From NCBI GenBank assembly GCA_937872385.1, contig CALMSO010000107.1, positions 1 through 53,742 on the forward strand: DNA of 53,742 nt. Reading direction: 5' to 3'. This document shows, in pieces, positions 31,265 through 39,740 of the stretch (its first letter is position 1; each line of letters begins with the position of its first letter). Below the pieces are notes generated by a model, which saw nothing but the letters and a program-made list of their open reading frames with translations, made no database searches and had not been told where the DNA came from. Origin of the DNA: an uncultured Saprospiraceae bacterium (GTDB lineage: Bacteria; Bacteroidota; Bacteroidia; Chitinophagales; Saprospiraceae). The position numbers and the translations under genes are program-made.

Positions 31265-33082
31265 TCAAAGATTGACGAGGCGCTTAGACCAAGTTTTGTT
31301 TTTGTATGTGGCTATTTGCAATATATAAACACCTCTGGGCCATTCCGATAAATCAAGAAAAATAGTAGTAACCCCCCGCCGGATGGGCTGGGTACGCGAA
31401 GTGACCAGCTCGCCACTTGCGCTGAATAGCTTCAAGGTAGCCGTATCGGCAAAGTTGCTGCGCACCTTGACCAATTTTCGATGTGCCTGCCCGCTATCGT
31501 GTAGCTCAAAACTCATCTCCCGGATAAACGGCAAAATCGTTTGTATTTCCGAATACTCGACTACACCGGTAGCACTCACTGCGCGGAGGCGATACGCCAC
31601 TTCATCCTGCGGCAAGCGCTCGTCGTCTATGTAAAGATAGGCTGCTCCAGCGGCATCCTGCCCCACAGCTGCTACCCGACCAATTTGGGTGAAATCACTA
31701 CTATTCACCGATTTTTCGATTTCAAAATCCTGCACATTACGGCCAGCGGGCGCTTCCCAAGTTAGCTCGGCGTAGGTGTCAAAGGCTTCTACCTGCAAAC
31801 TGAAAGGGGCGGGCTTCATGGCAGCGGCACTTCCTTGCACCCACACCGAGTACGACCGGGGCGGGAGCTCAAGATAAACGGCATTCGGAATATTATAAAT
31901 GCTATCCATGCTTACCGTCGTAAATGGCTCGGCAGAGCGGCCCAGCACATCGGTAAAAACATCGCCGATGCGTACATTCGACATATTGACCTGCTGCACC
32001 AAGCGCAGGGGCACGTTAGCAAAATTGATGACCACCAGCACATCGCTGCGGCTATTGGCGGCTTTTCCGGCGGGCGTATTGATGCCATCTATTTGAAAAA
32101 CAAGGGTTTGGGCCGCATCAGCACCTTCGGTAGCTGAAAGATACAGCCCTTGTCGGTTGGTATTAAAATCATTGAGGTATTCAATGGTCAAAGCATTAGC
32201 AATAAACTGACGATGAATTTTCAACAGTTGGTCTATTTCGCGCTTGAGCGGAGCTTGGGTCGTTGAGCCGTAGTAATCGTCGTACCAAATTTCGGGCAGG
32301 CCCAACTGATTGTTAGTCAGTAGGTAAGCATAAGCTAACAAGGGATCGGCAATCGGGTCGTCATGGTCATTGGCTTTAGCGTTCTGATTTTGGTAGCTGA
32401 GGTCGTTCAGGCGGGTCACTACATTGAATCCAGTGAGTGCAGTGGCATCTCGCAGGCTCTGGCGGTAGAGCTTGCGCACGTCAAAAGCGGGGTTGGTACA
32501 AGCCTGGCGAAGGGCTTCGCGCAGCACGTTGTCATAGACGCGCACGCTGAGGTTGTCGCGGGTTTCTTGGGTGAGATTGTTGCCAACGCGGTTCACCCAA
32601 GCCGCTAATTTGGCTGCACTTTGCCACTCGGCAAGGTCGGCTACTAAAAGTTCGGGCAGCGTGTTGGTAGCTTGGCGGGCATTCAAAAAATTGGCGACCG
32701 CCACAGGGTCTGGATCGCCGTTCGCAGCAGTGATGCGAATACCTTTATTAGGTTGCTCAGCAACGCTAATGTTTTGAAAAACAGCTCCTTGTCGTGGTGC
32801 TTGCACTTCTGAAATAGCTTCGAATGCCGATTTGCGCAAAGCACTGTTCAAGCGGGATGCCTCCTTGCGCAGGCTGTCGGTGAGGGCAGGTAGGCGAAGC
32901 CAGGTGAAGCCCGCGTAAGCTAATTCGGGGAGCTGCGCTTCGAATCTTTTGAGCCGACCGTCTATGTCCATACTGTCTGTTGCAGCCATGGGGCAGGCCC
33001 AATAGCAGCCGTGCAGGATGAAGTCCTGGGCAGCCAGTACGTCAGTAGCAAGCAAACAGATAAAGAGGAGCAATAATCTCAT
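31265..33082 (-). CDS. Degenerate GH13 alpha-amylase-like protein with T9SS C-terminal domain
   Basis: About 605 residues from the ATG at 33082: signal peptide (L-L-L-L-F-I-C-L-L-A-T-D-V-L-A-A), an alpha-amylase-like barrel start (L-P-E-L-A-Y-A-G-F-T-W-L-R-L-P), a late segment N-D-H-D-D-P followed by L-L-A-Y-A-Y-L-L-T-N and W-Y-D-D-Y-Y-G that matches GH13 conserved region IV and its neighbour, then a beta domain, an Fn3-like part, and a type IX sorting domain ending G-V-Y-I-L-Q-I and K-R-L-V-N-L. The G-x-R-x-D nucleophile region and the catalytic Glu were not found. Probably secreted by T9SS, possibly a non-catalytic glucan binder. Confidence 0.65.
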   Translation of the reverse strand: MRLLLLFICLLATDVLAAQDFILHGCYWACPMAATDSMDIDGRLKRFEAQLPELAYAGFTWLRLPALTDSLRKEASRLNSALRKSAFEAISEVQAPRQGAVFQNISVAEQPNKGIRITAANGDPDPVAVANFLNARQATNTLPELLVADLAEWQSAAKLAAWVNRVGNNLTQETRDNLSVRVYDNVLREALRQACTNPAFDVRKLYRQSLRDATALTGFNVVTRLNDLSYQNQNAKANDHDDPIADPLLAYAYLLTNNQLGLPEIWYDDYYGSTTQAPLKREIDQLLKIHRQFIANALTIEYLNDFNTNRQGLYLSATEGADAAQTLVFQIDGINTPAGKAANSRSDVLVVINFANVPLRLVQQVNMSNVRIGDVFTDVLGRSAEPFTTVSMDSIYNIPNAVYLELPPRSYSVWVQGSAAAMKPAPFSLQVEAFDTYAELTWEAPAGRNVQDFEIEKSVNSSDFTQIGRVAAVGQDAAGAAYLYIDDERLPQDEVAYRLRAVSATGVVEYSEIQTILPFIREMSFELHDSGQAHRKLVKVRSNFADTATLKLFSASGELVTSRTQPIRRGVTTIFLDLSEWPRGVYILQIATYKNKTWSKRLVNL

Positions 33083-33114
33083 AATCAGTATGTTGTGTAA
33101 AAGCACCTGTTTAA

Positions 33115-33220
33115 TACTCTTTTTAATTGGAGATGACGCACTTATTTTATTCTCAAAATCTTGTTTTTCAACACTTTACAAAATCGTAAATCGTAAATCG
33201 GACTTCGAAAATCGTATAAT
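33115..33220 (+). repeat. Dispersed intergenic repeat, copy B
   Basis: Second copy of the ~105-base element, with an extra AAATCGTAA unit. Lies directly upstream of the amylase-like gene, between it and the tRNA. Confidence 0.8.
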
Positions 33221-33276
33221 ATGTTCAAGGGGGAAAGGACAACTGTGGGCAATATTTTGGCACGTATATCGGATGG

Positions 33277-33348
33277 TGACCCCGCCAGGAATCGAACCTG
33301 GATCAAAAGTTTAGGAAACTTCTATTCTATCCGTTGAACTACGGGGTC
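33277..33348 (-). tRNA. tRNA-Arg (anticodon CCT)
   Basis: Minus-strand cloverleaf: 7-bp acceptor stem GACCCCG/CGGGGTC, anticodon stem-loop with loop TT-CCT-AA, and T arm with GGTTCGATTCC. An A discriminator at 33277 is followed by an encoded CCA (33276-33274). Reads AGG codons. Confidence 0.93.
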
Positions 33349-33367
33349 TGAAAATTGACCTGCTCTA

Positions 33368-33375
33368 CAAATTTA
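33368..33375 (-). promoter_or_regulatory. TAAATTTG -7 box of the tRNA-Arg(CCT) gene
   Basis: Minus-strand TAAATTTG 20 bases before the tRNA; identical to the -7 box of the other tRNA-Arg at 38925-38932. No clear -33 box. Confidence 0.5.
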
Positions 33376-33488
33376 CAAAATCCTGCTTTTGCTGTGCACA
33401 TTTTGGAAAAATTCTACCGATAGACAGGATGGAACGAATAGCTTTTCGGTGGGATGTTTTTGTATAAAATAACATTTAAAATAGGAGC

Positions 33489-34238
33489 TTATAATCGAAT
33501 TTCCAACCCGTCGTAGGCCAGCGCAACCCCCGGCGGCAGGTGCGGGTTCACATCAGCGTAGCGCCCCATGCTGTGGCCAATGTGAATAAAATAAGCCTGC
33601 TGCGGTTGCAAGTGGGCTACGAGTTGGAGTGCCTCTTCCAGATTGGCGTGCGAATGGTGTGGTTTATGGTGCAAGGCGCTGGTTATCAGTATTTTACTGT
33701 TGCGTATTTTATCCATTTCCGACACTGGAATGGTTTTTACATCCGTGAGATAAGTGAAATCGCCGATACGAAAACCAAGTACTGGCAAAGAGCCGTGGCG
33801 CACTTCTATAGGTACAATGCGAATGCCTTCTACTTCAAAAGGTGCGTCTTTGCTAATGGGATGCAACTCAAAACGCGGCGCGCCAGGGTAGGGGTTATGG
33901 TCAAAAGCATAGGCAAATCGGCGGCGCAGCTCTTCGTGCACAGGCGCTGTGGCGTAAATGGGCATATTGCGGCGCTGCATAAAATTGAAAGGGCGCACAT
34001 CGTCCAGCCCGATGACGTGGTCGTTGTGTTCGTGTGTGATGAGAATAGCATCGAGCGTAGTGACGCCTGCGCGTAGCATCTGTTGCCGGAAGTCGGGGCC
34101 GCAGTCAATGGCAATGGTTTTACCGCCGGTCTGGATGAGGGCCGCGCTCCGGAGTCGCCAGTCGCGGGGGTCTTCCGATTGGCAAACGGCACACTGGCAG
34201 CCAATCACTGGCACGCCCTGTGAGGTGCCGGTGCCCAA
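33489..34238 (-). CDS. PhnP-like MBL-fold phosphodiesterase
   Basis: A metallo-beta-lactamase-fold hydrolase of about 249 residues with C-x-C-x-x-C (14, 16, 19) as in PhnP zinc binding, H-E-H-N-D-H at 69-74, and later metal ligands in L-T-D-V-K and I-H-I-G-H. Such enzymes cut cyclic or linear phosphodiesters. The start is a puzzle: family members begin with a short beta strand before G-T-G-T-S-Q-G, and this strand is encoded (E-I-K-V-T-L-L), but the codon where Met is expected is ATC (34259-34257). The nearest recognised start codon is TTG at 34238, which removes the strand. It sits 32 bases after a small conserved gene on the same strand. Confidence 0.85.
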   Translation of the reverse strand: MGTGTSQGVPVIGCQCAVCQSEDPRDWRLRSAALIQTGGKTIAIDCGPDFRQQMLRAGVTTLDAILITHEHNDHVIGLDDVRPFNFMQRRNMPIYATAPVHEELRRRFAYAFDHNPYPGAPRFELHPISKDAPFEVEGIRIVPIEVRHGSLPVLGFRIGDFTYLTDVKTIPVSEMDKIRNSKILITSALHHKPHHSHANLEEALQLVAHLQPQQAYFIHIGHSMGRYADVNPHLPPGVALAYDGLEIRL

Positions 34239-34270
34239 TAATGTGACTTTTATTTCGATGGTAGTATTGA

Positions 34271-34567
34271 TTACTGGTTTGTGGATTCTTCCGGAGCAAT
34301 TTGCCGGATATCCTTATAAAATTTTGCTGATTTTTCGCTCAGTTGCGTGTTGTCCACTTCCATTGCAGCGATGATGTCCAATAAACAATTAATGCGGCCC
34401 TCGGTTTCGTAAAATTTGTTGATAACGGCAATACGTTTGTTTTCAACTAAGCAGTAGCCCGACTGGAAGTTGCCTTTTTCGTAGCGAATAACGTAGCCCA
34501 ACTCTTCAAAGAGGGTTTCCATTTTTTTTAGGGTGGTCGTGGTATATTTTACTGGCATTTTGAGCAT
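34271..34567 (-). CDS. Small conserved protein of unknown function
   Basis: 98 residues (95 if ATG 34558 is used). A mixed alpha/beta protein: K-K-M-E-T-L-F-E-E-L-G-Y-V-I-R-Y-E-K-G-N-F-Q-S-G-Y-C-L-V, then I-A-V-I-N-K-F. I recall this pattern as a widespread short Bacteroidota protein with no assigned role. Its neighbour downstream, the PhnP-like gene, is close enough for one transcript. Confidence 0.7.
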   Translation of the reverse strand: MLKMPVKYTTTTLKKMETLFEELGYVIRYEKGNFQSGYCLVENKRIAVINKFYETEGRINCLLDIIAAMEVDNTQLSEKSAKFYKDIRQIAPEESTNQ

Positions 34568-34706
34568 TTAAAAAGTGAACAAAATCAAAACGGCTGCGCT
34601 AAAGTAAGTACTTTTGCCGGATACTGCAATCATTGCTTCGGCCCGATCCGTACAGTAAATTACAAACTTTTCAGGTGGAAAGCGCGCAACTCTGTTCGTA
34701 CATTCC

Positions 34707-34714
34707 TATTTTTG
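34707..34714 (+). promoter_or_regulatory. TATTTTTG -7 box for the beta-barrel gene
   Basis: -7 consensus match 22 bases before the ATG at 34737. No convincing -33 box. Confidence 0.4.
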
Positions 34715-34736
34715 CGCAAGACCAAATAATGAAGCG

Positions 34737-35324
34737 ATGCAAAGATGGCAAAAGGTTGGTGTGATAATGTTGTTGTTGGCTCTGGCGGTAAGCGCCTCGG
34801 GGCAGCGTTTTGAAGGCGGGGTAGTGGCAGGTTTTAATCTGGCACAAATAGACGGTGACCGACTGGCTGGGTTCAATAAAATCGGTATCAATGCTGGCGG
34901 TCGAGTGGGCGCGATATTGTCAGACCGGTGGCAACTCAGCATGGAATTTCTCTATTCGCAGCAAGGTGCGAGCCGCTCTAGAGCTGATGATCCGGCGTCC
35001 ATCTATGACAAAATCAGCCTCAACTACGTGGAAGTGCCAGTGATGATGAACTTCAAGGAGTGGAAGTTTCATGTAAGTGGAGGTGTCTCTTATGCTCGGC
35101 TGATTGATTTTAGGGTGATTGATTTTACGGGCGTGGATATTAGCGATCAGCAAAATTATAATGAGAACGTTTTTTCATTGCACCTCGGAGCCACGTATTA
35201 TTTTACGGAAAAAGTAGGATTGGAGATACGCTGGTTTCGCTCTTTAAACAATATGCAGGCCGACGCTGCCGCTGGTACTTTCATTGGGCGCTCTATTAGC
35301 ACTCGTTTAGTTTATTTATTCTAA
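34737..35324 (+). CDS. PorT-like outer-membrane beta-barrel protein
   Basis: 195 residues with signal peptide (V-I-M-L-L-L-A-L-A-V-S-A-S-G-Q). The rest is alternating amphipathic strands typical of small 8-stranded barrels: G-G-V-V-A-G-F-N-L-A-Q-I-D-G-D, L-S-M-E-F-L-Y-S-Q-Q-G, Y-V-E-V-P-V-M-M-N-F, ending in S-T-R-L-V-Y-L-F with the terminal aromatic. Matches the outer-membrane beta-barrel/PorT-like family. It precedes a lipoprotein gene by 16 bases and probably shares its transcript. Confidence 0.85.
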   Translation: MQRWQKVGVIMLLLALAVSASGQRFEGGVVAGFNLAQIDGDRLAGFNKIGINAGGRVGAILSDRWQLSMEFLYSQQGASRSRADDPASIYDKISLNYVEVPVMMNFKEWKFHVSGGVSYARLIDFRVIDFTGVDISDQQNYNENVFSLHLGATYYFTEKVGLEIRWFRSLNNMQADAAAGTFIGRSISTRLVYLF

Positions 35325-35340
35325 AAAAACTGTACATCGT

Positions 35341-35820
35341 ATGATGAATCGCATGGTATGCATTGCAATGATAGTCCTGCTGGCAAGTGCTTGTGGACAA
35401 AATGATGCTGGAAAGCAAAAAAAAACCACTCCGATCAACGTGCCGCAATTGGACATGACAACGCTTAACTACCCGCCTCTGCCCAACGACTGGGTGCAGC
35501 GCATCGGTCTTAATGGCGATCATATTGATGTTATTTTTTACAATCTGCCCATTAGCATCAGCCGCGAAAGTAATAAAGACGTACAGGCCATGCTGGCGCA
35601 GGTAGGCAGTCAGCCCCCGGGCGAGGTAGCCATCTGCCGGGCTATCGGGCGTATTTTTTTTCAGAGTGGTAGCGAAACCATTGCCGAAGCAGATCTTTTC
35701 TTGGGAGAAAGCTGCAATTACTACCTTTTCTACGAAAACGGCAAGCCTGCTTACGCCAATTTGCTATTGCCCGAAGGCATCCAGTTTTATGAAAACCTGG
35801 TACGCCCCTATCGCCGATGA
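35341..35820 (+). CDS. Putative lipoprotein
   Basis: 159 residues with a lipobox L-A-S-A-C around Cys18 after a short hydrophobic signal; the mature part has no recognised domain (Y-P-P-L-P-N-D-W, C-R-A-I-G-R-I-F-F). The stop overlaps the start of the Ppx/GppA gene (ATGA at 35817-35820), so the two are coupled. Start at 35341 or 35344. Confidence 0.7.
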   Translation: MMNRMVCIAMIVLLASACGQNDAGKQKKTTPINVPQLDMTTLNYPPLPNDWVQRIGLNGDHIDVIFYNLPISISRESNKDVQAMLAQVGSQPPGEVAICRAIGRIFFQSGSETIAEADLFLGESCNYYLFYENGKPAYANLLLPEGIQFYENLVRPYRR

Positions 35821-36734
35821 AACCTGAAGAACCGCAACGCTTCGGCGTGATTGACCTCGGCACCAATACCTTCCATTTGCTCATTGCTGAGCCAGATGCC
35901 CAAGCGGTTTTCCGGCCCGTGTACCGGGAGCGGCATTTTATTAAATTAGCGGAAGAAGGCATTGAGCGTATCGGCGAGCAGGCCTTTGCCAGGGGTATCG
36001 CAGCGATGCAAATTTTTCAGGAACATCTCGATGCGCATCAGGTACAGAGGGTACAAGCGGTGGGCACGGCTGCCCTGCGCACAGCCCAAAATGGCGCTGC
36101 GTTTATAGCTGCCGTACAAGCCCGTACCGGTATTGAAGTGCAGTTGGTCAGCGGCGCGCGCGAGGCGGAGCTTATTCATAAGGGAGCCATGCTGGCGGTA
36201 TCGCCTATGACTGAGCGGATGCTGATCATGGACATTGGCGGTGGGAGTGTGGAGTTCATCATTGCCGACCCGATGGGGGTGCATTGGGCGCAGAGTTTTC
36301 CGGTGGGCGTAGCGGTATTGCATCGCCTTTTTCATCGCAGCGATCCTATTACAGCACTTGAAATCGAGCAGTTGCATCGGTTTTTACAACAGGAGCTAAG
36401 GCCCTTGCAAACAGCGCTGCGTCAACATCCTGTGCAGGTACTCACGGGTGCTTCTGGTACTTTTGATGTATTGGAAAATGTGCTCGTCAAGGAAAAACTT
36501 CATCCGCATCATTCCTGGCTATCAATAGATGCCTTTCCGCCGTTTTATGAACAGGTGCGCGCCATGACCTTGCACGAACGCCTGCACATGGAGGGCATGC
36601 CCGCCGACCGTGCGGATATGATTGTGGTGGCGCTGATACTTATCGAGCATATTTTGCAAAGCCATCCTTTCCAGCAGATTGTTATCTCTGCTTTTGCTAT
36701 GAAAGAAGGCATATTGTACGAAATGTTGCGTTGA
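35817..36734 (+). CDS. Ppx/GppA-family exopolyphosphatase
   Basis: 305 residues of the ASKHA fold: phosphate-1 motif F-G-V-I-D-L-G-T-N-T-F-H-L-L at 9-22, G-T-A-A-L-R-T-A near 83, and phosphate-2 motif I-M-D-I-G-G-G-S-V-E-F near 140. These enzymes hydrolyse polyphosphate or the pentaphosphate of (p)ppGpp; short versions without the HD domain, such as this one, cannot be assigned to one substrate from sequence. Third gene of a barrel-lipoprotein-Ppx run. Confidence 0.9.
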   Translation: MKPEEPQRFGVIDLGTNTFHLLIAEPDAQAVFRPVYRERHFIKLAEEGIERIGEQAFARGIAAMQIFQEHLDAHQVQRVQAVGTAALRTAQNGAAFIAAVQARTGIEVQLVSGAREAELIHKGAMLAVSPMTERMLIMDIGGGSVEFIIADPMGVHWAQSFPVGVAVLHRLFHRSDPITALEIEQLHRFLQQELRPLQTALRQHPVQVLTGASGTFDVLENVLVKEKLHPHHSWLSIDAFPPFYEQVRAMTLHERLHMEGMPADRADMIVVALILIEHILQSHPFQQIVISAFAMKEGILYEMLR

Positions 36735-36759
36735 GCATCTGTACGAAGTCCAGAAATTA

Positions 36760-37287
36760 TCACTTCCATTCAAAAGACAAAATCGGATAAATAGACGCAG
36801 CGGCCTTGCGCCAGCGCGAGGAGGCGTGGTGGCGGCGTTCCTGCCCGTTGACTTCCAGCAGCAAACCGGCCGAATTAGGGTTTTCTAATAATTGCAATAG
36901 CGCTGCGGTGCTTATTTTGGCTCGGATCCGATTTTCCCACTTGCCTTTCACTTGCTCAAGGTACATGCGCTCTGTGGGTACAGTGGCGATGCGATTGGCA
37001 CCAATGAGCAGTGTCAAATTGCCAATTTCCTGCACGAGAAAAGGCGTGATTAGAGAAGCAAGCACCACTACGGTGTCGGCGCCGGGGCCGGGATTGGTCA
37101 GTTGCGAATAAGTAAAATCGGCGATTAGGGCACCTTTGCCTTGCACCGCCTTGAATGTAATGGGCGCGATAAAATAGAGCTGGCCGTAGTCGTACTGGTT
37201 GCGGCGGAGGTATTTTTCGGATGATTGTGCCGCTGCCAATAGCGGAAACAGCAACAACAGCAGAAGGCAGTATTTGGTTAGATGCAT
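36760..37287 (-). CDS. Secreted protein of unknown function
   Basis: 175 residues with signal peptide (L-L-L-L-L-L-F-P-L-L-A-A-A-Q). The mature part contains G-Q-L-Y-F-I-A-P-I-T-F-K-A and G-A-L-I-A-D-F-T-Y; no family recognised. Its start overlaps the end of the upstream lipoprotein gene by 10 bases, so the pair is an operon, likely envelope proteins working together. Confidence 0.65.
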   Translation of the reverse strand: MHLTKYCLLLLLLFPLLAAAQSSEKYLRRNQYDYGQLYFIAPITFKAVQGKGALIADFTYSQLTNPGPGADTVVVLASLITPFLVQEIGNLTLLIGANRIATVPTERMYLEQVKGKWENRIRAKISTAALLQLLENPNSAGLLLEVNGQERRHHASSRWRKAAASIYPILSFEWK

Positions 37288-37790
37288 TTTTTGAGTAATT
37301 TGATGATGGTAGCTTGTTGAAAAGCTTCTGTTGCAGTTAATGAATCGCGCGCGGGCAGGTCGAGCAAAGTCAGCACTCCGGCAGTACCTTTATCCGCTAC
37401 GAGATGCCGCACCACAAAGCGCCCCGATTGCCGCACCAATGAACTGTGGTATGCTAATCCATGGGCATTGCTTGGCACCATGAGCAGGGTTTGTTCGCTT
37501 CGATTTTGCAAGAGCAAGGCGCCCTCCCGCAGTGCGGTCTGGTTAATTGTAGAAACGTATATGGTGTCCGCATTGTTATTATTTACTATAATTTTGCTAA
37601 AAAAATGCCGCGTGCTGTCCAATAGAAATTGCTCCATGTACTGGCGCTGGCGAGTCGTATCAATCGCTATATCGTAGCCATCTGCTTGCAGGCAGAGGTT
37701 GTAGCTCAGCGGTATGCCGTTGGGGGCTTGTTGGCTGGTGCATTGCCATAGCAGCAGGAGTAGCAGCGCTGCGGGTAAAAAGCGCATCAT
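37278..37790 (-). CDS. Putative lipoprotein
   Basis: 170 residues with signal and lipobox L-L-W-Q-C (Cys17, not a perfect consensus at -1). The mature domain is unassigned. Translationally coupled with the secreted protein at 36760 (10-base overlap). Confidence 0.65.
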   Translation of the reverse strand: MMRFLPAALLLLLLWQCTSQQAPNGIPLSYNLCLQADGYDIAIDTTRQRQYMEQFLLDSTRHFFSKIIVNNNNADTIYVSTINQTALREGALLLQNRSEQTLLMVPSNAHGLAYHSSLVRQSGRFVVRHLVADKGTAGVLTLLDLPARDSLTATEAFQQATIIKLLKKCI

Positions 37791-37892
37791 ATTTGTAAAA
37801 TTTTGTCAGCTAATGATATTCGCATTATTACCTCCTGTTAATGTTTGAAAATATTTGCACGAACCTTCCAAGCGGATTAGTCATATTTTTAT

Positions 37893-38822
37893 TCAACGAT
37901 TGAACGTATTCAGGTTGTTATACAGCGTATCACTGCCCATTAATTTCATCAAAGAAGCAACCAGCAGCCCCCGGCGCGTCCATAGCAAGTCGTGGGCGCT
38001 ACCTTCGGCCATGACCAGCTCCGAGGAGCGCGCATTATGAAGGCGCTCGAAAGCATAAACAGCATTGGAAGGGTAAATGAGTTGGTCGGCAGTGCCTTGC
38101 AATACAATAGTAGCAGCGGTAATCCGATCCCAAAGAGGGCGCATCAGTTCTAATTGCCTGCGGTGCGAGAGTTTTTCGTGATTAGCTACTTTCAGCGAGC
38201 CGGGTATCATCCATTCTACCGCCGGATGACTGGTGAGGTAGGTAATATCATAAGTACGCTCGGCACCCGGCTCCAATGAGGCAGATTGCAGCAGCAGCCC
38301 GTCCACGAGGTGCGGAAAGTCCATAGCAATGCGCGCTGCTACCGTGCCCCCGTAAGAGGAGCCATGCAGAATGATTTTTTGATGCAAATGGCGTTTTCGT
38401 TCGAGGATACGCGCAATGAGCCGAGCTTGCTCCTGCACCGAAGTCTCCGGCCGGCCATAGCCAGAGTAGCCGTAGCCTGGCCGATCCACGGCGAGCAATT
38501 TGGCGTGTTGCAGCAGCAAACTATCGGTGAGCATTCCCCGCCAAAAAGCCGACGAACTCGGTGCCCCGTGAATAAAGGCAATCAGCGGTTTATTATCATC
38601 GCCAATTTCTACATATCGAATTCTACGCTGAGGTTCCTTATAATAGGAAACGTGCGAAGGATAGTCGAATACATTCTTATTCAAGGCCGTATGAAAAGTA
38701 TCGTCGCTCACTCGCATTTCGAGTACATCATAAGCGAAGAGAAAAAAACTCGCCAAAGCCAGCGATAAATAGAACCGCCGCCGGCGCAACACATAGTAAA
38801 ATAAATCAGACACGGGTAGCAC
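37893..38822 (-). CDS. Alpha/beta hydrolase, membrane-anchored
   Basis: 309 residues from a GTG at 38822; the next Met (residue 36) would remove the hydrophobic anchor (F-Y-L-S-L-A-L-A-S-F-F-L-F-A-Y). Fold motifs: oxyanion H-G-A-P-S-S-S near 86, nucleophile elbow G-S-S-Y-G-G near 155, catalytic Asp in G-T-A-D-Q and His in G-S-A-H-D. Substrate unknown; an esterase or lipase-like enzyme facing the periplasm is plausible. Confidence 0.85.
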   Translation of the reverse strand: MLPVSDLFYYVLRRRRFYLSLALASFFLFAYDVLEMRVSDDTFHTALNKNVFDYPSHVSYYKEPQRRIRYVEIGDDNKPLIAFIHGAPSSSAFWRGMLTDSLLLQHAKLLAVDRPGYGYSGYGRPETSVQEQARLIARILERKRHLHQKIILHGSSYGGTVAARIAMDFPHLVDGLLLQSASLEPGAERTYDITYLTSHPAVEWMIPGSLKVANHEKLSHRRQLELMRPLWDRITAATIVLQGTADQLIYPSNAVYAFERLHNARSSELVMAEGSAHDLLWTRRGLLVASLMKLMGSDTLYNNLNTFNR

Positions 38823-38901
38823 TTTTTGTAAAAATAGGAACAGGCACGGCGCGGGAAAAGTTGCGAAAAAATACCGAACGGGAATTTAAAATCCTACAAC
38901 C

Positions 38902-38932
38902 TTGTTGAAAAACAAAAAAAGCCCTAAATTTG
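38902..38932 (+). promoter_or_regulatory. Promoter of tRNA-Arg(TCT)
   Basis: TTG (38902-38904), 20 bases, TAAATTTG (38925-38932). Start predicted near 38939, 29 bases before the tRNA. Confidence 0.65.
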
Positions 38933-38967
38933 CCCTGCTTTTGTAAAAAGGCGCATCTCATAGCATA

Positions 38968-39041
38968 GGTCCCGTAGCTCAGCTGGATAGAGCAACTGAC
39001 TTCTAATCAGTAGGTCTCAGGTTCGAATCCTGACGGGATCA
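38968..39041 (+). tRNA. tRNA-Arg (anticodon TCT)
   Basis: Cloverleaf: acceptor GGTCCCG/CGGGATC with one G-U pair, D arm with AGCTGGATAGAGC, anticodon loop TT-TCT-AAT closed by CTGA/TCAG, T arm with GGTTCGAATCC. Discriminator A at 39041, CCA not encoded (ACCC follows). Reads AGA/AGG codons. Confidence 0.95.
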
Positions 39042-39064
39042 CCCTTGTTTTTATAGACAATTAT

Positions 39065-39087
39065 AAACCAGTCACTTATGCTGGTTT
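39065..39087 (+). terminator. Hairpin after tRNA-Arg(TCT)
   Basis: AAACCAG (39065-39071) with CTGGTTT (39081-39087), no strong T run after it. Possible 3' end signal for the tRNA. The rest of 39042-39289 holds no recognised gene. Confidence 0.35.
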
Positions 39088-39289
39088 CTGACAATAAAAC
39101 CAAAGATTAGGAGGCTTCCGGATGGTTAAATTAGCAAAACTATATCTTTTTTCTCCCCGGTCGGTATCGAAATATGAGAAGCAATTTATTAGTACACTCT
39201 TTACTTTTTCACCCCTGTTTGCCCTATAATGTAAATGCTTATCAATTGCCCTTTTTATAGGATGAGCGAAAAATTATCGTAAGCCTATT

Positions 39290-39736
39290 TCACTCCTCCG
39301 CCAGTATCATCCGCTCCTCCACCAACCGATCCATACTTTCCGCCTCCACTTGCTCCACCAGCCAAGCATGGATAAACTGCTCCGCAATTGCCTTCGCCTC
39401 TTCGGATAAGACGAGCGAAATGACCAATTCGTGAATGGGCGGCTGGTCTGCTTCCAGCTCAAAAGTATCCACCCAACCGGAGATGTGCAGGTCGCCGACT
39501 TCTTCTTGGGTGATTTGCAGGATGCGAATGGCACGATTCAGGGAAGCTACATAGGTATTAAAGATAGGATTGGCATCTCTTTCTTTTTCGCCGTTGGATA
39601 GGCGAGTATTGAGATAGGGTGCGTGTGAAAAATCGTGCTCGGTTGCCAATGCATCCAACATCTCTTTCCACATACTCTCGGCAGCATCGTAAGCAGCCGT
39701 ATTTTCCATAAAATCAGGGTATAAAATCGTAGCCAT
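39290..39736 (-). CDS. Hypothetical protein, 148 residues
   Basis: Acidic, mainly helical protein with a central pattern T-Q-E-E-V-G-D-L-H-I-S-G-W-V-D-T-F and a hydrophobic C-terminal helix. No domain recognised. It follows the gene at 39741 with 4 bases between, as an operon pair on the edge of the restriction-modification island, facing away from it. Function unknown. Confidence 0.6.
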   Translation of the reverse strand: MATILYPDFMENTAAYDAAESMWKEMLDALATEHDFSHAPYLNTRLSNGEKERDANPIFNTYVASLNRAIRILQITQEEVGDLHISGWVDTFELEADQPPIHELVISLVLSEEAKAIAEQFIHAWLVEQVEAESMDRLVEERMILAEE

Positions 39737-39740
39737 TGCT

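Noticed and set aside
39122..39229. 35-codon frame after tRNA-Arg(TCT)
   Set aside because: No promoter, no recognisable pattern and too short to support.
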